A stretch of DNA of 36,378 nt. Source: an uncultured Granulosicoccaceae bacterium. Its GTDB lineage: Bacteria; Pseudomonadota; Gammaproteobacteria; Granulosicoccales; Granulosicoccaceae. This document shows positions 16,118-23,774 of this stretch, in pieces (positions within the stretch are counted from its first letter, which is position 1; every line of letters starts with the position of its first letter). Both the position numbers and the translations under genes were made by a program. Where the stretch lies: NCBI GenBank assembly GCA_937923565.1, contig CALDTX010000088.1, positions 1-36,378 on the forward strand. The letters run 5' to 3'. A model generated the notes under the pieces. It had not been told where the DNA came from. It searched no databases and saw only the letters and a program-made list of their open reading frames with translations.

Positions 16118-17062
16118 TCAAGCCCCCTCACTGCTTTCCAGTGAGCGCCGCAGCTGCCCTGCATTTTGTGCCAACAACTCTGTGGCATCGGACACGCTGC
16201 ATTCTTTTGCTACCATAAGCACCGCATTTTTTACCTGCCAATCGGCCTGTTTCAATGCCAGCAAAGCTTGCTTCTTATTAGCCCCGGTGATATCCACCAC
16301 CAAATTGACTGCTCGGGCCTTGAGCTTTTCGTTACTGGCGTTTAAGTCAACCATGCGGTTACCAAAACATTTACCAATGCGCACCATGGCACCAGTGGAT
16401 ATCATATTCAGAACCATTTTCTGCGCGGTTCCGGACTTTAACCGTGTGGACCCCGTTAAAACTTCCGGTCCAACATTTACGCACACACTTATATTAGCTA
16501 TTTTTTCCAAAGGGCTCACTGGATTACAGCTTACGCCTACTGTTGTGGCAGCGCGTTTGTCTGCTTCCGCTAAAGCGCCTAAAACAAAGGGGGTGCGCCC
16601 CGATACAGCTAATCCTATGACGATATCTCGTTGATCAACATTGCATTCAGCAAGCGCATTTGCGCCTAGCGTAGGGCTGTCTTCAACCCCTTCCTGTGCT
16701 TTGAACATAGCATCAGGACCACCGGCTATTAAGGCCAATACTTTTTCGCCAGGCATGGAGAAAGTGGGCGGAATTTCAGAGGCATCCAAGATCCCTAACC
16801 GACCACTGGTACCGGCTCCCACATAAATAATACGCCCACCACTGAGTAAAGCGCTAGCCGCAGCATCAACCACCTGTGCAATAGCAGGCTTAACTGCCGC
16901 TACAGCTTCAGCCACTTGCTGATCCTGTTGATTCATCAGTGTTACAAGTTCGAGCGCGGTCAGTTTGTCGAGCTCAACCGAGTGCGAACTTGAGGCTTCG
17001 GAAGGCAGATGTGAGAGCTCAGCGGCCAGAATTAAAATCTTTTCATCCATTTTTGGAATCAT
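16118..17062 (-). CDS. murQ: N-acetylmuramic acid 6-phosphate etherase
   Basis: MurQ cleaves the lactyl ether of MurNAc-6-phosphate, giving GlcNAc-6-phosphate and D-lactate in cell-wall recycling. The 314-aa protein has an SIS domain with VGAGTSGRLG (81-90), the catalytic Glu96 in DASEIPPTF and LTGSTRLKSGTAQKMVLN with the second active-site Glu region. A C-terminal helical part follows, with length as in characterised MurQ (about 300 aa). The partner kinase AnmK or a MurP permease is not in the window. The gene is divergent from the GH123-like glycosidase (40-bp gap), suggesting shared control of amino-sugar use. ATGs at 17062 and 17050 are both possible starts. Confidence 0.95.
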   Translation of the reverse strand: MIPKMDEKILILAAELSHLPSEASSSHSVELDKLTALELVTLMNQQDQQVAEAVAAVKPAIAQVVDAAASALLSGGRIIYVGAGTSGRLGILDASEIPPTFSMPGEKVLALIAGGPDAMFKAQEGVEDSPTLGANALAECNVDQRDIVIGLAVSGRTPFVLGALAEADKRAATTVGVSCNPVSPLEKIANISVCVNVGPEVLTGSTRLKSGTAQKMVLNMISTGAMVRIGKCFGNRMVDLNASNEKLKARAVNLVVDITGANKKQALLALKQADWQVKNAVLMVAKECSVSDATELLAQNAGQLRRSLESSEGA

Positions 17063-17102
17063 ACTGGCATAGTAAAACCATTGGTAGCGAATTCATGCAA
17101 GC

Positions 17103-19004
17103 ATGAACACACTTTGGCAAACACTTATGTATAAACTGCGCGCAATCGGCGCAAGCTATACGCTGCTCGCTGCACTTCTGTTTGGCGCAGGATTATGGTG
17201 GTTATTGACGCCTGCAATGTTCCACAAAGGTTGTTTAAAACTTGAAAACGGGTTGGTTATTTGCGCCAATAGCGATATGGCCAGATTCCACCAGACACAA
17301 GCCATCAGTGCCGATCACGATAGTTTCGACCTTCAGGATAAACGCCTAACTATTGAGGCAGCCCGCAATGAGAGTATCAGCTTCCAGCTGATGCTACGTT
17401 CAACCAGCGACGCGATCACTGATCCAATCAATATCATCCACTCTAATTGGCGTAGCGATAAAAAACATAACACAGCGGCTCAAAGCAAGGCCAAACCCGA
17501 TACAACGTTGCATTTGGCGCATTATCATTTTGTGAACAACGGTGGGTATCAATGGGGCCCAAAGAGCGAAGTGCTGACATGGCCAGCGGCTTACCCGGAT
17601 GCATTGATCCCGCAAGTCAAACAGTGCGGCACTGCGAAAAACACGCTGTTCGATGCTGTAAAGGCACCAGACAAAGACACCAATCAGGCGGTTTGGGTTG
17701 AAACCTTTGTACCGGCTGAAACACCAGCCGGGCTGTATCGGCAAACCATCAGTTTGAATATCGCCGATACAACCGTAGCACTCGATGTTGAACTAACTGT
17801 TCATGCTGTCACATTGCCACAAAAACCAAGCATCGCCGCTGTCGGTGAAATTTATCGCAGCTACAAACTCGAAGGTGCAGGCGAAAACCCAAATTCTGAT
17901 GCCTGGCGAGACATGTCATATTGCTATCAACAGTTAGCGCATCAACACAGAATGGTGTTTATTGAACGCTATGATGAGCAACCGATAAAAGAAGATTGGG
18001 CATACTATCAAGCACATGTTGAGCCTTTACTCAGCGGCGCTTTATTCAGTGATGCGTTTAACTACACAGGCACTGGAAAAAACGTGGCTGTATCTACCTG
18101 GCGTACACCATGGCCACAACAATTTAATGTTTCTTTACAGGAACCTTTGAGCGAATCTACGCTGAGCAGGTATACAGACATGGCGGCTCAATGGGATGAG
18201 TGGCTGCACAAGAATAACTTCTCCAACACTTATTTTTTCGCTTACGTTTTTGATGAACTCGATGGTCCCAGAAAACCTGATGTGGAGATGGCAGCATACC
18301 AACAGTACATAGCCATGGTTCACGAACAAATGGGCGAGCTGCAAAAAGCAATCGACAAAGGCACAACCTTTACATCGTTAGACTTACTCTGGACCAGCCA
18401 CTCCAATCCAGCGCAATGGCAAAACGATACTGCGCTTGATCTCACCGGAAAAATTAGACTGTGGGCACCGAACGCCAGTGCTGCTGATGTTACCTTTTTA
18501 CAAAAAAGAATTAAAGCAGGTGAACAAGCTTGGTTCTACCACAGCGGACATCCAGCGATCGGCATCCACAGCATTAATGCATCTGGCAGCGAAATGCGCA
18601 CATGGGGCATCGCAGCAGCCCGTTACGGTTTCCAAGGACAGCTTATGTGGGCAGTGAATTTGGGTAATGATGATCTGCCGTTTGCTCAGCCCAGTTACAA
18701 ACCTGAAGACGACAGGTTTGGTAACGGCGTTATGGTTTATCCCGGCAATCAACTCGACAAAATTGGCTTCAAAGCCTCACCCGGACCAATCGCTTCTATG
18801 CGCCTTAAAGCATGGAGACGTGGCTTACAGGATGCTGAATTGTTTTTTTTAGCTATGCAGAAAAATCCACAAAAAGCGCAGCGATTAATAACGGAAATTA
18901 TGCCAGCCGCGTTATCGGAAGGTCGCAAAAAAGCTGCATGGCCATCGGATGCCGCAAGTTGGATGCATTTTAGAAGCCGCTTGCTTGAGCTTGCCAGCAA
19001 ATAA
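17103..19004 (+). CDS. Membrane-anchored GH123/DUF4091-like glycosidase
   Basis: The 633-aa protein has an N-terminal transmembrane anchor (about 17-36, LLAALLFGAGLWWLL) and an extracytoplasmic beta-rich domain with ARNESISFQL near the start. A C-terminal TIM-barrel-like domain (about 260-610) contains YVFDELDGP, where Asp384-Glu385 match the Asp-Glu pair of GH123 enzymes that use substrate-assisted catalysis on N-acetyl-hexosamines. FYHSGHPAIGIHS, GQLMWAVNLGNDD and GFKASPGPIASMRLKAWRRGLQDAELF fit the DUF4091 pattern. Likely role: release of N-acetylgalactosamine or a related sugar outside the inner membrane. Neighbouring murQ supports amino-sugar chemistry, but the substrate is not known. 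It is convergent with the AlaX gene. Confidence 0.78.
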   Translation: MNTLWQTLMYKLRAIGASYTLLAALLFGAGLWWLLTPAMFHKGCLKLENGLVICANSDMARFHQTQAISADHDSFDLQDKRLTIEAARNESISFQLMLRSTSDAITDPINIIHSNWRSDKKHNTAAQSKAKPDTTLHLAHYHFVNNGGYQWGPKSEVLTWPAAYPDALIPQVKQCGTAKNTLFDAVKAPDKDTNQAVWVETFVPAETPAGLYRQTISLNIADTTVALDVELTVHAVTLPQKPSIAAVGEIYRSYKLEGAGENPNSDAWRDMSYCYQQLAHQHRMVFIERYDEQPIKEDWAYYQAHVEPLLSGALFSDAFNYTGTGKNVAVSTWRTPWPQQFNVSLQEPLSESTLSRYTDMAAQWDEWLHKNNFSNTYFFAYVFDELDGPRKPDVEMAAYQQYIAMVHEQMGELQKAIDKGTTFTSLDLLWTSHSNPAQWQNDTALDLTGKIRLWAPNASAADVTFLQKRIKAGEQAWFYHSGHPAIGIHSINASGSEMRTWGIAAARYGFQGQLMWAVNLGNDDLPFAQPSYKPEDDRFGNGVMVYPGNQLDKIGFKASPGPIASMRLKAWRRGLQDAELFFLAMQKNPQKAQRLITEIMPAALSEGRKKAAWPSDAASWMHFRSRLLELASK

Positions 19005-19047
19005 GCCGTACGTCCAAGCCAACGAATCGTTTAGCCTTAGTACAACT

Positions 19048-19761
19048 TTAAATAGCGAACTGCAAGGTGATGCGTCTGTTGTGTTTGCTTTTCTTCTGAA
19101 TTTTTGAACAAACAACCTCCCCAATTTCAGCGGTTCCCGCTACATGTGTACCGCCACAAGGTTGTAGGTCGATATCGGCGATTTTTACCAAACTGACAGC
19201 TCCACCAATGATGGGAGGTTTGACATATTTGCTGCGGGTTAAGCGCTCGATTTCCTGCTCTATATTTTCTGTGATATGAAGCTTTTGCACTTCGTGATTA
19301 GCCACTATGAGCTCGTTAAGCTGATCACTTAGCTCAGTCTTATCGAGCGTCATTTCTGGCAGATCGAAATCCAAACGACCTTTATCGGTCGAGATGCCGC
19401 AGCCCGTAACTGGCGCATCAATCAAGCTACACAACAAATGCAAGCACGTATGCATTCGCATATGCAAATATCGCCTGTTCCAATCTATTTTCAAACAAAT
19501 CTGATCACCCACGGACGGTAACTTAGTTGGGTTTTCTATTTCATGCCAAACCAGTTCCAGGTTCTGTTTATCGCGATAAGTATTACTGACTGACAATAGT
19601 TCCTGAGCAAACCCAATGCTACCAGTATCACCCGGTTGGCCACCACCCACCGGATAAAAACAGGTTTGATCCAATGCTATCGCATTGTCGGCAACTGCTA
19701 TGACACTTGCATCAGTGGCCTGCTCATAGGCCGACTGGTCAAAAATTAAGTTTGTATTCAT
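19048..19761 (-). CDS. alaX: Alanyl-tRNA editing protein AlaX
   Basis: AlaX proteins are free-standing editing domains that hydrolyse Ser-tRNA(Ala) (and Gly-tRNA(Ala)) made in error by AlaRS. The 237-aa protein carries CFYPVGGGQPGDTGSI (from residue 34), MRMHTCLHLL with the HxxxH zinc pair, and QPCGGTHVAGTAEIG with the second Cys/His zinc ligands. This is the full catalytic zinc set. It lacks a C-terminal long extension, so it looks like the shorter AlaX class. It lies 92 nt downstream of the serine acetyltransferase gene on the same strand and may be the last gene of that operon, although the gap could hold its own promoter. Confidence 0.93.
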   Translation of the reverse strand: MNTNLIFDQSAYEQATDASVIAVADNAIALDQTCFYPVGGGQPGDTGSIGFAQELLSVSNTYRDKQNLELVWHEIENPTKLPSVGDQICLKIDWNRRYLHMRMHTCLHLLCSLIDAPVTGCGISTDKGRLDFDLPEMTLDKTELSDQLNELIVANHEVQKLHITENIEQEIERLTRSKYVKPPIIGGAVSLVKIADIDLQPCGGTHVAGTAEIGEVVCSKIQKKSKHNRRITLQFAI

Positions 19762-19853
19762 ACTAAATCTCGATGCCCATTAAACATCACTGACAAATGC
19801 GTAAACGCTTGCCAATCAGGAAAATTGTGAAATAATTTTAAGGATACAAAAAA

Positions 19854-20885
19854 TTACGTCAACACAGAGTTGAATTGCGCAACCCGAGGTTTGACGTCTG
19901 CAACCATTAATCTGCGCATTAATTCAGATAATCCCACTGGCCGCATGAAATACGATACAGCGCCTTTTCTGCACAGGCGCAAATTTACTTGCGAAGGCAC
20001 TTCATAGACAAAATCATGATCACAATTTATTGCATACTCGACAATCGCTCGGTCTGAATAAATTCTGGATAAGCTAAATCCTTCTATAAGTGCCAAGCGC
20101 TCGTCCAACAAAGAAAGCGAATACTCTTTCGCCTGTATGCCTAGAATATGCAGTAGATCCCCCTTCACATAAGCTAACAAGGGTTGAACTGACGGTGATT
20201 TTGCATTGCTGTCTTTTTGAATAAGCAGTTGATTAACAATGCTTACCTTTGATTGCGCAGGCACATCAGTTACCACAACACTATAAGGACTAATAAATAC
20301 GGCGTCGCCTATCGAAACCGGGCCTAGAATGCGAGCATGTGCACCGACTTCCACATTATTGCCGATTCTGGGATGTCTACTGGCTTGAGGATTATTTGAA
20401 ATACCCAACGAACCTAGAATCACACCATTGAGAATGTAGCAGTCGTCACCTATTACGCAGGTTTCACCGATAACCGTACCAAAGCCATGGTCAATCACAA
20501 ATCTGGAACCGATTTTGGCACTGGGGTGTATATCAATGCCAGATGCCAGCTTCCCTCTTCCGCTTAACTTATGTGCGATATTCATCTTCTGCGCGCGACG
20601 CAAAGGAAAGTTGTTAACCACAAAGTGAGCGATTCGATAAGACAGAACAGCTTGAAATGACACATAGCTTTCAACAATCAACAATGGATCGTTATGGGAT
20701 GACGGGTCTTTAGCCGCAAACGCTTCTGCATCCAATACCAGCTCACAACAAACCGTAAGCATTAGGTCATTGATGTTGTCGCCGCAGCGCTCAAGCTCGT
20801 GAGCGGTAAAGCATGCTTGAAGTTCGTTGAGCATTCGACCTTCAATACTATTTAACAAGTCGCCGTTAACCATGTTGATATGCAT
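19854..20885 (-). CDS. cysE: Serine O-acetyltransferase with unusual C-terminal extension
   Basis: The enzyme forms O-acetyl-L-serine from serine and acetyl-CoA. The 343-aa protein has a helical N-terminal domain (1-110) and a left-handed beta-helix (about 116-212). Catalytic residues match E. coli CysE: Asp118 and His133 (in GIDIHPS and DHGFGTVIGET, 15 residues apart as in CysE Asp143/His158) and the SRHPRIG motif at 169-175. Typical CysE ends near residue 270; here about 125 residues (218-343) follow the helix, and I recognise no domain in them. A fusion or new regulatory domain is possible. The ATG lies 3 nt after the cysteine-synthase-like stop codon, so translation is coupled. Confidence 0.9.
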   Translation of the reverse strand: MHINMVNGDLLNSIEGRMLNELQACFTAHELERCGDNINDLMLTVCCELVLDAEAFAAKDPSSHNDPLLIVESYVSFQAVLSYRIAHFVVNNFPLRRAQKMNIAHKLSGRGKLASGIDIHPSAKIGSRFVIDHGFGTVIGETCVIGDDCYILNGVILGSLGISNNPQASRHPRIGNNVEVGAHARILGPVSIGDAVFISPYSVVVTDVPAQSKVSIVNQLLIQKDSNAKSPSVQPLLAYVKGDLLHILGIQAKEYSLSLLDERLALIEGFSLSRIYSDRAIVEYAINCDHDFVYEVPSQVNLRLCRKGAVSYFMRPVGLSELMRRLMVADVKPRVAQFNSVLT

Positions 20886-20888
20886 TTT

Positions 20889-21815
20889 CTATTCAAAATC
20901 TGAAAGATAGGACTCTAGTCCATCGTACGCCATAGTCAGCACAGTGCTTCCGTTCGGCAGCTGTGACGCTAGCATTTCTATAGCTACTAAATTAGCAGCT
21001 GATGAAATGCCTAAACTCAATGATTCGTTGCGAAGTGCAAACAATGCCATATTCATACAGCTTTGTTTGCTTACTTTAAACATACCGTCTATGCAACTTA
21101 AATTCAGGACATCTGGTACCAATCCGATAGAAAGCCCTTGAATCTCATGGGCGCAATGCTTATCGTTGAGTAGATCGCATTGTTCTGGCTCAACACCATA
21201 GGTTTTCATGTTGGGCCATTTAGCTGTTAGTACTTCCGACACTCCGGTTATGTGACCACCTGTTCCTATGCCCGCGACATAAGCGTCTACTTGTCCAGTC
21301 GGAAAATCATCGAGTATTTCTTGTGCGGTAATTCGTCGATGTACCTCAGGATTTGCCAAATTTCTTTGCTGATTCAGCATCACATAATTGGAGTTTTCCA
21401 AGATTAACTCCAGGGCTTTTTCACCATGCGAGTTATTTCCAGTACTACTGTCAGACAAAATTACTTGCGCACCGTAAAGCCTAAGTAGTTTCTGCTTCTC
21501 AACGCTGTAGTTATCCGGAACCACTAAAATAACGTTGTAACCGTATAGGTTCGCACACATGCTTAGGCCAACCCCTGTGTTACCGCCACTGGGCTCAACA
21601 ATGGTTTGTCCGCTCCCACGAGTGAGTACGCCTTTACGTTCGGCATCCGCGATCATGTTGCTGGCTACACGAACCTTATGGCTGCCACCGGGATTAAGTG
21701 ACTCCATTTTCATCAGAACGTTCAATTGCAACGCTTCGCTCAATGCATTGAGCCTAACAATAGGTGTATTGCCAATTACACCAAGTATGTTCTGATGTAT
21801 CAAAGAAATATCCAA
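20889..21815 (-). CDS. Cysteine-synthase-like PLP enzyme with altered motifs
   Basis: The 308-aa protein is a fold-type II PLP enzyme of the cysteine synthase family. Its opening NILGVIGNTPIVRLNAL matches CysK. The PLP-lysine is Lys47 in NPGGSHKVR (family usual SVKDR) and the substrate loop is PSGGNTG (75-81) instead of the usual TSGNTG. GTGGH (184-187) binds the PLP phosphate. The expected reaction is replacement of the O-acetyl group of O-acetylserine by a sulfur nucleophile. The altered loops may suit a thiocarboxylated carrier protein or another substrate; this is inference. The start is probably TTG at 21815, because TAA lies eight codons upstream and no ATG is near; the ribosome-binding site is poor. 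It lies 52 nt after the E1 fusion gene. Confidence 0.88.
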   Translation of the reverse strand: MDISLIHQNILGVIGNTPIVRLNALSEALQLNVLMKMESLNPGGSHKVRVASNMIADAERKGVLTRGSGQTIVEPSGGNTGVGLSMCANLYGYNVILVVPDNYSVEKQKLLRLYGAQVILSDSSTGNNSHGEKALELILENSNYVMLNQQRNLANPEVHRRITAQEILDDFPTGQVDAYVAGIGTGGHITGVSEVLTAKWPNMKTYGVEPEQCDLLNDKHCAHEIQGLSIGLVPDVLNLSCIDGMFKVSKQSCMNMALFALRNESLSLGISSAANLVAIEMLASQLPNGSTVLTMAYDGLESYLSDFE

Positions 21816-21867
21816 GCAAAGAAAGTCGAACTGCGCTTAATGGAAATTAAGTCGTCAGCAATTAAAA

Positions 21868-23295
21868 TTAATAAATTGGCATCGATGGTTCAACTTCTCT
21901 CACCCATCGCTTCATGCCACCAGCTAAAACACAGACGTTTTCCACGCCTGCATTAATAAGTTCTTCAGCAGCACTTTTAGCTCTCACACCCGAATAGCAA
22001 ACAATACATTTATTCTGCGATCCGTGCATTTGCGCTAATTTCAGCGATATATCATTAAGCGGGATGTTAACAACCCCAGGTAGTGCGCAAACTTCTAATT
22101 CATTTGGATCTCTAACATCAACGAGCAAATATTGATCAATCTTCGTTTCCAACTCTTTTGGCGAAATGTAGAAATCTTTTGGCAGTGACGATTCGGAAGC
22201 TATTGATTCCACAATACATTGGGCAGCTTCTTCCGTATGTCTGATTGTTTTTCGATTGGAGCTGCAATCTGGACAGTCGTCTCTTTTGGCATAGCTTACT
22301 TCGTTAAAACGCATACTCAGCGCATCCATTACCAGCAACCTACCACTAAGAACATCTCCAAGCTCAATGATAACTTTAATAGCTTCAGTTGCTTGAATAA
22401 CACCGATAATACCGGGTAAAACACCGATTACACCACCACTGGAGCAATTTGGTGCAAGTTCAGGCGGAGGACTTGTTGGAAATAAACAGCGATAGCATGG
22501 ACCATTTTTATAATTTAATACGCTCACTTGACCATCAAACCGGTAAATAGCACCAAAAACCAGTGGTTTTTGCAGCATGCTGCAAACATCATTAACCAAA
22601 TACCGCGAATTAAAGTTATCGGTACCATCAACAACAAGATCGTATTCTGAGATTAGCTCCAACGCATTGTCTTCACCCAACCGAACCTGATGAGTGTTTA
22701 CAGTGATATCCGGATTTAAATCCATTAACCGAGACTTCGCAGATTCCACTTTCGACATACCGATGGTTTTGGAGCCATGCACTATTTGCCGCTGCAGATT
22801 GCTTAGCTCTACTAAATCAAAATCAACTAAGCCGATCGTGCCTACTCCGGCCGCTGCTAAATAAAGACTAACCGGGGAGCCTAATCCGCCTGCACCAATA
22901 ATGAGCACGCGAGCATTTTTTAATTTTGCCTGACCATCTCTGCCTACACCAGGCAACGTGATATGGCGAACATAACGCTTCACTTCTTCATTTGATAGTT
23001 CTTCTATATCCGCTTGATTTAGCGGGCTGCCCATGCCACCAGCACTGGCTAAGAGAATATTGACTTTGGCATCAGCCGGTAAGGTTTGTTCAGGCGTTAC
23101 CTGTGCACCATCGGAGGTGAGCAAGAAATGTTCTTTAATCTGACCGTTTTGATGAAACAAGTGAGTTTGTAATGCGCAGTTTTCGCTGCATATGCTTTTA
23201 ACCACGTCATTAAGTGTATTACCTTCAGCGTAAAATGCTTTGTTGTTGAGTTTAGCTGCCTTAACAAGCGCATCTGGCAATATGACTTCTATCAT
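21868..23295 (-). CDS. Ubiquitin-like carrier/E1 (MoeB-ThiF)/rhodanese fusion protein
   Basis: The 475-aa protein has three parts. (1) Residues 1-87 resemble MoaD/ThiS/CysO beta-grasp carriers, ending NILLASAGG with Gly86-Gly87. (2) Residues 88-345 are a MoeB/HesA-type E1: GAGGLGS (134-140) for ATP, the Arg finger in NLQRQ (166-170), zinc cysteines CYRC (267-270) and CPDC (341-344), and the NCSSGGVIGVLPG motif. (3) Residues 378-475 form a rhodanese with catalytic Cys433 in CYSGVR. The Gly-Gly is followed at once by MGSP, so it is not a free C-terminus. Probable role: adenylate the carrier and thiolate it to a thiocarboxylate. The true ATG at 23295 overlaps the JAMM stop by 4 nt; the N-terminal extension up to 23364 is rejected because it lies inside that gene. 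Confidence 0.93.
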   Translation of the reverse strand: MIEVILPDALVKAAKLNNKAFYAEGNTLNDVVKSICSENCALQTHLFHQNGQIKEHFLLTSDGAQVTPEQTLPADAKVNILLASAGGMGSPLNQADIEELSNEEVKRYVRHITLPGVGRDGQAKLKNARVLIIGAGGLGSPVSLYLAAAGVGTIGLVDFDLVELSNLQRQIVHGSKTIGMSKVESAKSRLMDLNPDITVNTHQVRLGEDNALELISEYDLVVDGTDNFNSRYLVNDVCSMLQKPLVFGAIYRFDGQVSVLNYKNGPCYRCLFPTSPPPELAPNCSSGGVIGVLPGIIGVIQATEAIKVIIELGDVLSGRLLVMDALSMRFNEVSYAKRDDCPDCSSNRKTIRHTEEAAQCIVESIASESSLPKDFYISPKELETKIDQYLLVDVRDPNELEVCALPGVVNIPLNDISLKLAQMHGSQNKCIVCYSGVRAKSAAEELINAGVENVCVLAGGMKRWVREVEPSMPIY

Positions 23296-23774
23296 TGTAC
23301 TGCTCCGATTTCTGGTTCCAAACGACCATATTCCATAATATTTAATGGGAATGTGTAAACACATTCATAGTTATTGTTAGTCCAGGCAAATAGCTTTGCC
23401 TCAGACACTTCATGCTTTTTTACGTCAACCACTAAATACTTCACGGGATAAACCGGTTCACCGCAATATAAAGCGTTGGCAACATCCTCATCACTAAAAT
23501 AAGCACCAACATCGGGGTGTGAATGATAAATGATTGATGCAGGCGCATCAGACTCAAAGCTCATGTTTAAATTAATGGTGTCTTCGACTGATAAAGTATA
23601 AGCCTGACGAGCGTTGCGTTTATGCACTTTTGGATCTTTCCGGTGCAAGCGGTTCTGAATATTCTCACAGCGTACAACTTGACCAGACTCTCGCACAAAC
23701 CCGCAACATTCCTCCGGGTATTCTTTAATTGCATGCAAAGCAATTTTTCTTAATTGTTGGGAATTTAAATTCAA
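23292..23774 (-). CDS. JAMM (Mov34/MPN) metallopeptidase, Mec-like
   Basis: The 160-aa protein is a stand-alone JAMM-domain zinc peptidase. The expected metal and catalytic residues are visible: Glu22 in PEECCGF, His84 and His86 in YHSHP, Ser94 and Asp97 in FSDED, giving the full HxHPx6SxxD motif. The closest described role is Mec+ of Mycobacterium, which removes cysteine from the C-terminal Gly-Gly of the sulfur carrier CysO; related enzymes trim carrier precursors. Start is TTG at 23774, inside the EamA stop (TTGA, 4-nt overlap). Its stop overlaps the E1-fusion ATG (ATGA). It is thus embedded in the operon and most likely acts on the neighbouring carrier. Confidence 0.93.
   Translation of the reverse strand: MNLNSQQLRKIALHAIKEYPEECCGFVRESGQVVRCENIQNRLHRKDPKVHKRNARQAYTLSVEDTINLNMSFESDAPASIIYHSHPDVGAYFSDEDVANALYCGEPVYPVKYLVVDVKKHEVSEAKLFAWTNNNYECVYTFPLNIMEYGRLEPEIGAVQ

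Noticed and set aside
23032-23034. Internal ATG (codon 88 of the fusion) as a separate E1 start
   Set aside because: The only G-rich sequence upstream is one base from the ATG, too close for a normal ribosome-binding site. It remains a weak alternative that would give free E1, but not a free carrier.
23296-23364. N-terminal extension of the carrier-E1-rhodanese protein
   Set aside because: It lies inside the JAMM gene; the ATG at 23295 overlaps the JAMM stop as ATGA and begins a typical carrier-like strand (MIEVIL), so the shorter form is the real one.
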